From NCBI GenBank assembly GCA_963851025.1, contig CAWKOA010000006.1:248001-312000 (forward strand): a stretch of 64,000 bases of DNA, given 5' to 3'. The notes under the pieces were generated by a model, which saw nothing but the letters and a program-made list of their open reading frames with translations, ran no database searches and was not told the origin of the DNA. The position numbers and the translations under genes were made by a program. Of the stretch, positions 61,327 through 64,000 are shown in pieces; the first letter of the stretch is position 1; the number at the start of each line of letters is the position of its first letter. The DNA comes from RYN-230 sp963851025. Lineage in GTDB: Bacteria > Actinomycetota > Actinomycetes > Streptosporangiales > Streptosporangiaceae.

Positions 61327-62540
61327 GCCACCGGCTCCGCCGTCGGCACGTAGGCGGGCAGCGTGGCTTCCAGGCAGAACCCCCCGTCCGGCGCGGGCCC
61401 GGCCCGCAACGTGCCGTGCACCAGCTCGACCCGCTGCCGCAGATGGGCCAGGCCGAGGCCGGAACCGGTCCCGGCCAGGCCGGACCGGTCCGCGGGGCCG
61501 GGGGCGGCGGTGTTGCGGACCGCGAGGCGCACCTGGGAACCGCCGTAGCTGACGTGCACCGTGACCCGGGCGCCGGGCGCGTGCTTGCGCACGTTGGTCA
61601 GCGCCTCCCGCACGATGCGGTACGCGGTCCGGCCGACCACCGGCGAGGCGAGGGCCGGGTCGCCCTCCTCGGTCAGCTCGGCCGGGGTGCCCACGCTGGC
61701 CGACTCGGCGACCAGCGCGGCGAGACCCTCCGTGGCGGGCGTCTCGTCGCCGCCGGGGTGCGCGCGCAGGATCCCGACCAGGTCGCGCAGCTCGTCCAGG
61801 GCCTGGCAGCCGGTCACCCGCAGGTCCTCGGCCGCGCGCCGGGTCGCCTCGTCGGGGGCGGTCATCCGCAGTGCCCCGGCCTGCAGCACCATCAGGCTGA
61901 CGCGGTGCGTGACCACGTCGTGCATCTCGCCGGCCAGCCGGGCCCGTTCCTCGGTGCGGGCCTGCTCGGCGAGCAGGTAACGCTCCCGCTCGGCCCGGTC
62001 GGCCCGCTCCCGCAGCGACTGCAGCAGGGCGTGCCGGGCCCCGAAGTACAGCGCCAGCAGCGGCCCCACCAGGACGCGGAGCAGTCCGCTGGTGATGACC
62101 TCGACGGAGGGCTGCCAGGGGCGGCACACGATCACGGCCAGCAGGGCGACGGCCAGGAAGGCAATCCGCCTGTCCCGCCGGTAGTAGAAGGGCCCGTAGG
62201 CCGCGAGCGACGTGCCGAACGGCGCCCACACGTTGCCCATGTTGGCCGGGGTCAGCGCGCCGGCCGGCGAGATCAGCAGCGTCACGGCCAGCGTGAAGCC
62301 GCCCAGCACGGCGATGACGAGCAGCGGCGCGCGCCGCCGGGCCACCAGCGACAGGCAGGCGGCCGCCTGCAGGCCCAGCAGGACCCAGGCCAGCGTCCCG
62401 GGATGAGCCGGCCACCAGCTGATCCCGAGCAGGGTCGTGGCCGTGTCGAGCAGCGCGAAGAAGACCGCGATCCCCACATCGGTCGCGGTCCGGTGCCGGG
62501 ACGGCCAGTGGTACCGGGCCACCAGCGAGCGGGCGGGCAA
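61323..62540 (-). CDS. DesK/NarX-type sensor histidine kinase
   Basis: 405 aa. Five or six N-terminal membrane segments (~20-165), HisKA_3 with EMHDVVTHRVSLMVLQAG (phospho-His), ATPase N-box EALTNVRKHAP and G2 TGSGLGLAHLRQRV. TTG start. Autophosphorylates and passes phosphate to the downstream response regulator; in related systems the signal is cell-envelope stress or an antimicrobial compound. Confidence 0.92.
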   Translation of the reverse strand: MPARSLVARYHWPSRHRTATDVGIAVFFALLDTATTLLGISWWPAHPGTLAWVLLGLQAAACLSLVARRRAPLLVIAVLGGFTLAVTLLISPAGALTPANMGNVWAPFGTSLAAYGPFYYRRDRRIAFLAVALLAVIVCRPWQPSVEVITSGLLRVLVGPLLALYFGARHALLQSLRERADRAERERYLLAEQARTEERARLAGEMHDVVTHRVSLMVLQAGALRMTAPDEATRRAAEDLRVTGCQALDELRDLVGILRAHPGGDETPATEGLAALVAESASVGTPAELTEEGDPALASPVVGRTAYRIVREALTNVRKHAPGARVTVHVSYGGSQVRLAVRNTAAPGPADRSGLAGTGSGLGLAHLRQRVELVHGTLRAGPAPDGGFCLEATLPAYVPTAEPVA

Positions 62541-62622
62541 GGTTCGTCACTCACGTGATTCACGCTACGTCAGCGGCGGCCGCCGGCCCCGTCTGCGCGC
62601 ACCTTCGGCGGGCGGAGAACCT

Positions 62623-62635
62623 ACGAAAGTCGTAC
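62623..62635. promoter_or_regulatory. Perfect dyad, candidate response-regulator box
   Basis: TACGA-AAG-TCGTA lies in the 174-bp gap between the kinase and YceI genes. An odd-spaced TACGA/TCGTA palindrome at the divergent promoter of a NarL-type system is a likely binding site of the cognate regulator. Confidence 0.55.
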
Positions 62636-62714
62636 CCAGGCCGTCCTGGCCCGACCTTCTGCGGCCGGGAACCCTCCGGCTCGCCCTGCCGCGCCCCGGT
62701 CCGGCCGGCGTGTC

Positions 62715-63242
62715 ATGGAGGGCATGACAGAACAAGCAGAATTCTCCGCAACGAAGCCCCGTCTCGGCCGTTATGACATCGACCCGGAGAGCTCGTCCGT
62801 GGCCTTCCGGACCCGGCACCTGTTCGGGCTCGCCCCGGTGCGCGGCCGCTTCCGGATCCGGGCCGGGACCGTCGACGTGACCGAGCCGGCCAGCGAGTCA
62901 AGAGTCTTCGTGGAGATCGACACGGCGAGCCTGCGTTCCGGTAACCCCGCGCGGGACGCCAGCGTCCGGTCGGCGCGATTCCTGGACGCGCGCCAATACC
63001 CCGTTATGGTGTTCGTAGCGGAAGAAATGGACGGGCAGGATCTGCTGGGCACGCTGACGGTAGGGGCGGTGGCCCGCCCGGTCCGCCTGCGGGTGCAGGT
63101 GTCCGGCGTGTCGCCCGGCTCGTTCACCGCCCGGGCCACCGTGCGCCTGGACCGCACTGAATTCGGCGTGACCGCCTCCCCCGGGCTGGCCGCGCGCCAC
63201 CTCTCTGTATCGCTGGAGGTCCGGTGCACGGCGCGGTCGTAG
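62715..63242 (+). CDS. YceI-family lipid/isoprenoid-binding protein
   Basis: 175 aa. YceI lipocalin-like pattern: RYDIDPESSSVAFRTRHLFGLAPVRGRFRIRAGTVDV, VFVEIDTASLRSGNPARDASVRSARFLDARQYPVMVFVAEEM, LTVGAVARPVRLRVQ and a final DRTEFGVTAS. No signal peptide, so cytoplasmic in this form. Start ambiguous between ATG 62715 and 62724, both close to GGAGGG. Divergent from the two-component genes and overlapping the following ABC ATPase start by 19 bp. Confidence 0.9.
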   Translation: MEGMTEQAEFSATKPRLGRYDIDPESSSVAFRTRHLFGLAPVRGRFRIRAGTVDVTEPASESRVFVEIDTASLRSGNPARDASVRSARFLDARQYPVMVFVAEEMDGQDLLGTLTVGAVARPVRLRVQVSGVSPGSFTARATVRLDRTEFGVTASPGLAARHLSVSLEVRCTARS

Positions 63243-64000
63243 TGGACGGGCTGGCCAAGAGCTACCGCGACGTGGCCGCGCTGCGCGGGATCAGCTTCAC
63301 CGTCGCGCCGGGCGAGATCTTCGCCCTGCTGGGACCGAACGGCGCCGGGAAGACCACGACGCTGGAGATCCTGGAGGGCTTCCGGAAGCGGGACGCCGGC
63401 CGGGCCGAGGTGCTGGGCCTCGATCCCGGTGACCGCGCCACCGGCCGCGAACTGCGCGAGCGGATCGGGCTGGTCCTGCAGGACATCGCGGTCGAGCCCT
63501 ACCTGACGGTCCGCGAGACGATCGCCCGCAACGCGGGCTACTACCCGGCACCACGGGGCGTCGATGAGGTGATCGCCCTGGTCGGCCTGGCCGGGCAGGA
63601 GCGGACCAAGGTGCGGAACCTGTCCGGTGGCCGCAAACGCCGCCTGGACCTCGGCCTGGGGCTGATCGGTGACCCGGAACTGCTGTTCCTGGACGAGCCG
63701 ACCACCGGGTTCGACCCGGCCGCCCGGCGGGACGCGTGGCAGCTCGTGCGCAGCCTGCGCGACTCGGGCACCACCATCCTGCTCACCACGCACTACATGG
63801 AGGAGGCCCAGGCGCTGGCCGACCGGGTCGCGGTGCTGTCCGACGGCCAGGTGGTGGCCCAGGGAACCCTGGCGGACATCGGCGGGCGGGCCACCGCCCG
63901 GACCCAGATCCGGTTCGCGCTCCCGGGCGGATGCCGGGCCGCGGACCTCCCGGCCTGGGCCCGGACATCGGTGGGGACGCCAGCGGGAACGGCCGTGGAG
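63224..64000 (+). CDS. ABC transporter ATP-binding subunit (runs off window)
   Basis: At least 259 codons, open to the end. GTG 63224 with GGAGG upstream gives VHGAVVVDGLAKSYRDVAALRG. Walker A is GPNGAGKTTTLEIL, Q-loop VLQDIAVEPYL, signature NLSGGRKRRLDLGLGLIG, Walker B LLFLDEPTTGFDP and H-loop LLTTHYMEEAQALADR. This is the CcmA/DrrA type of multidrug or lantibiotic exporters. Coupled to YceI and near a NarL-type system, so it may be induced by the compound it exports. The permease should lie just beyond the window. Confidence 0.93.
   Translation, partial: MHGAVVVDGLAKSYRDVAALRGISFTVAPGEIFALLGPNGAGKTTTLEILEGFRKRDAGRAEVLGLDPGDRATGRELRERIGLVLQDIAVEPYLTVRETIARNAGYYPAPRGVDEVIALVGLAGQERTKVRNLSGGRKRRLDLGLGLIGDPELLFLDEPTTGFDPAARRDAWQLVRSLRDSGTTILLTTHYMEEAQALADRVAVLSDGQVVAQGTLADIGGRATARTQIRFALPGGCRAADLPAWARTSVGTPAGTAVE

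Overview
The window is very GC-rich, tightly packed bacterial DNA. Third-codon-position G/C bias, GTG/TTG starts, frequent ATGA/GTGA/TGATG overlaps and the gene families all point to a high-GC actinomycete. The families include a DUF222/HNH (13E12-type) protein, a PQQ-repeat Ser/Thr kinase, a LuxR-family LAL regulator, a PaaX-type repressor and HdeD, DUF2795 and GtrA proteins. I cannot place it below that level. No rRNA, tRNA, CRISPR array, prophage or insertion sequence was recognised.

Layout. 1-7410: methyltransferase (cut by the edge), APH-like kinase, SnoaL-like protein, PQQ-repeat kinase, a cupin/LysR divergent pair, OsmC and an unknown gene. 7465-9050: glyA behind a well-matched ZTP (pfl) riboswitch. 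9081-14267: envelope module with a lipoprotein, a HlyD-like adaptor and, across a 614-bp regulatory region, a family 2 glycosyltransferase and GtrA. 14218-18288: lipid/glycan genes (desaturase, GDSL hydrolase, GT4, GDSL hydrolase). 18495-22937: HdeD, a metallo-beta-lactamase-fold protein with a frameshifted tail, a Cys-rich protein and two overlapping unknown genes. 23023-31396: acylphosphatase, DUF2795, ClpC-type ATPase, GNAT, MmcQ/YjbR, alpha/beta hydrolase with TetR, PanE-like reductase and GH128. 31497-37903: ClC channel, nitronate monooxygenase, VIT1 transporter, frameshifted zwf and an AlkA-like glycosylase. 37950-40653: accessory patch with DUF222/HNH, vapBC and GNAT. 40706-49000: aerobic benzoate catabolism by the box (benzoyl-CoA epoxide) route (boxC, boxB, benzoate-CoA ligase, amidohydrolase), then a CocE/NonD hydrolase and a PaaX-type regulator. 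49054-60580: Nudix, orphan sensor kinase, MFS exporter, LAL regulator whose LuxR HTH is out of frame, Fpg/Nei glycosylase with a degenerate zinc finger, unknown gene, second MFS exporter and GCS2 ligase. 60670-64000: NarL/DesK-type two-component system divergent from YceI and an ABC-transporter ATPase cut by the window end.

The feature that recurs across the window is a set of short degenerate tandem arrays (units mostly 14-18 bp, one of 21-22 bp). Several straddle stop codons, so that the unit itself carries the stop. One lies inside the LAL regulator between its effector part and its HTH and contains two 14-bp units among 15-bp ones, which puts the HTH out of frame. Single-base indels also split zwf and the metallo-beta-lactamase gene; genuine mutation and sequencing error cannot be told apart from this sequence alone.

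Two modules act as likely functional units: the box operon with possible PaaX-type control, and the glycosyltransferase/adaptor/lipoprotein module, which resembles a synthase-dependent exopolysaccharide system in a monoderm.
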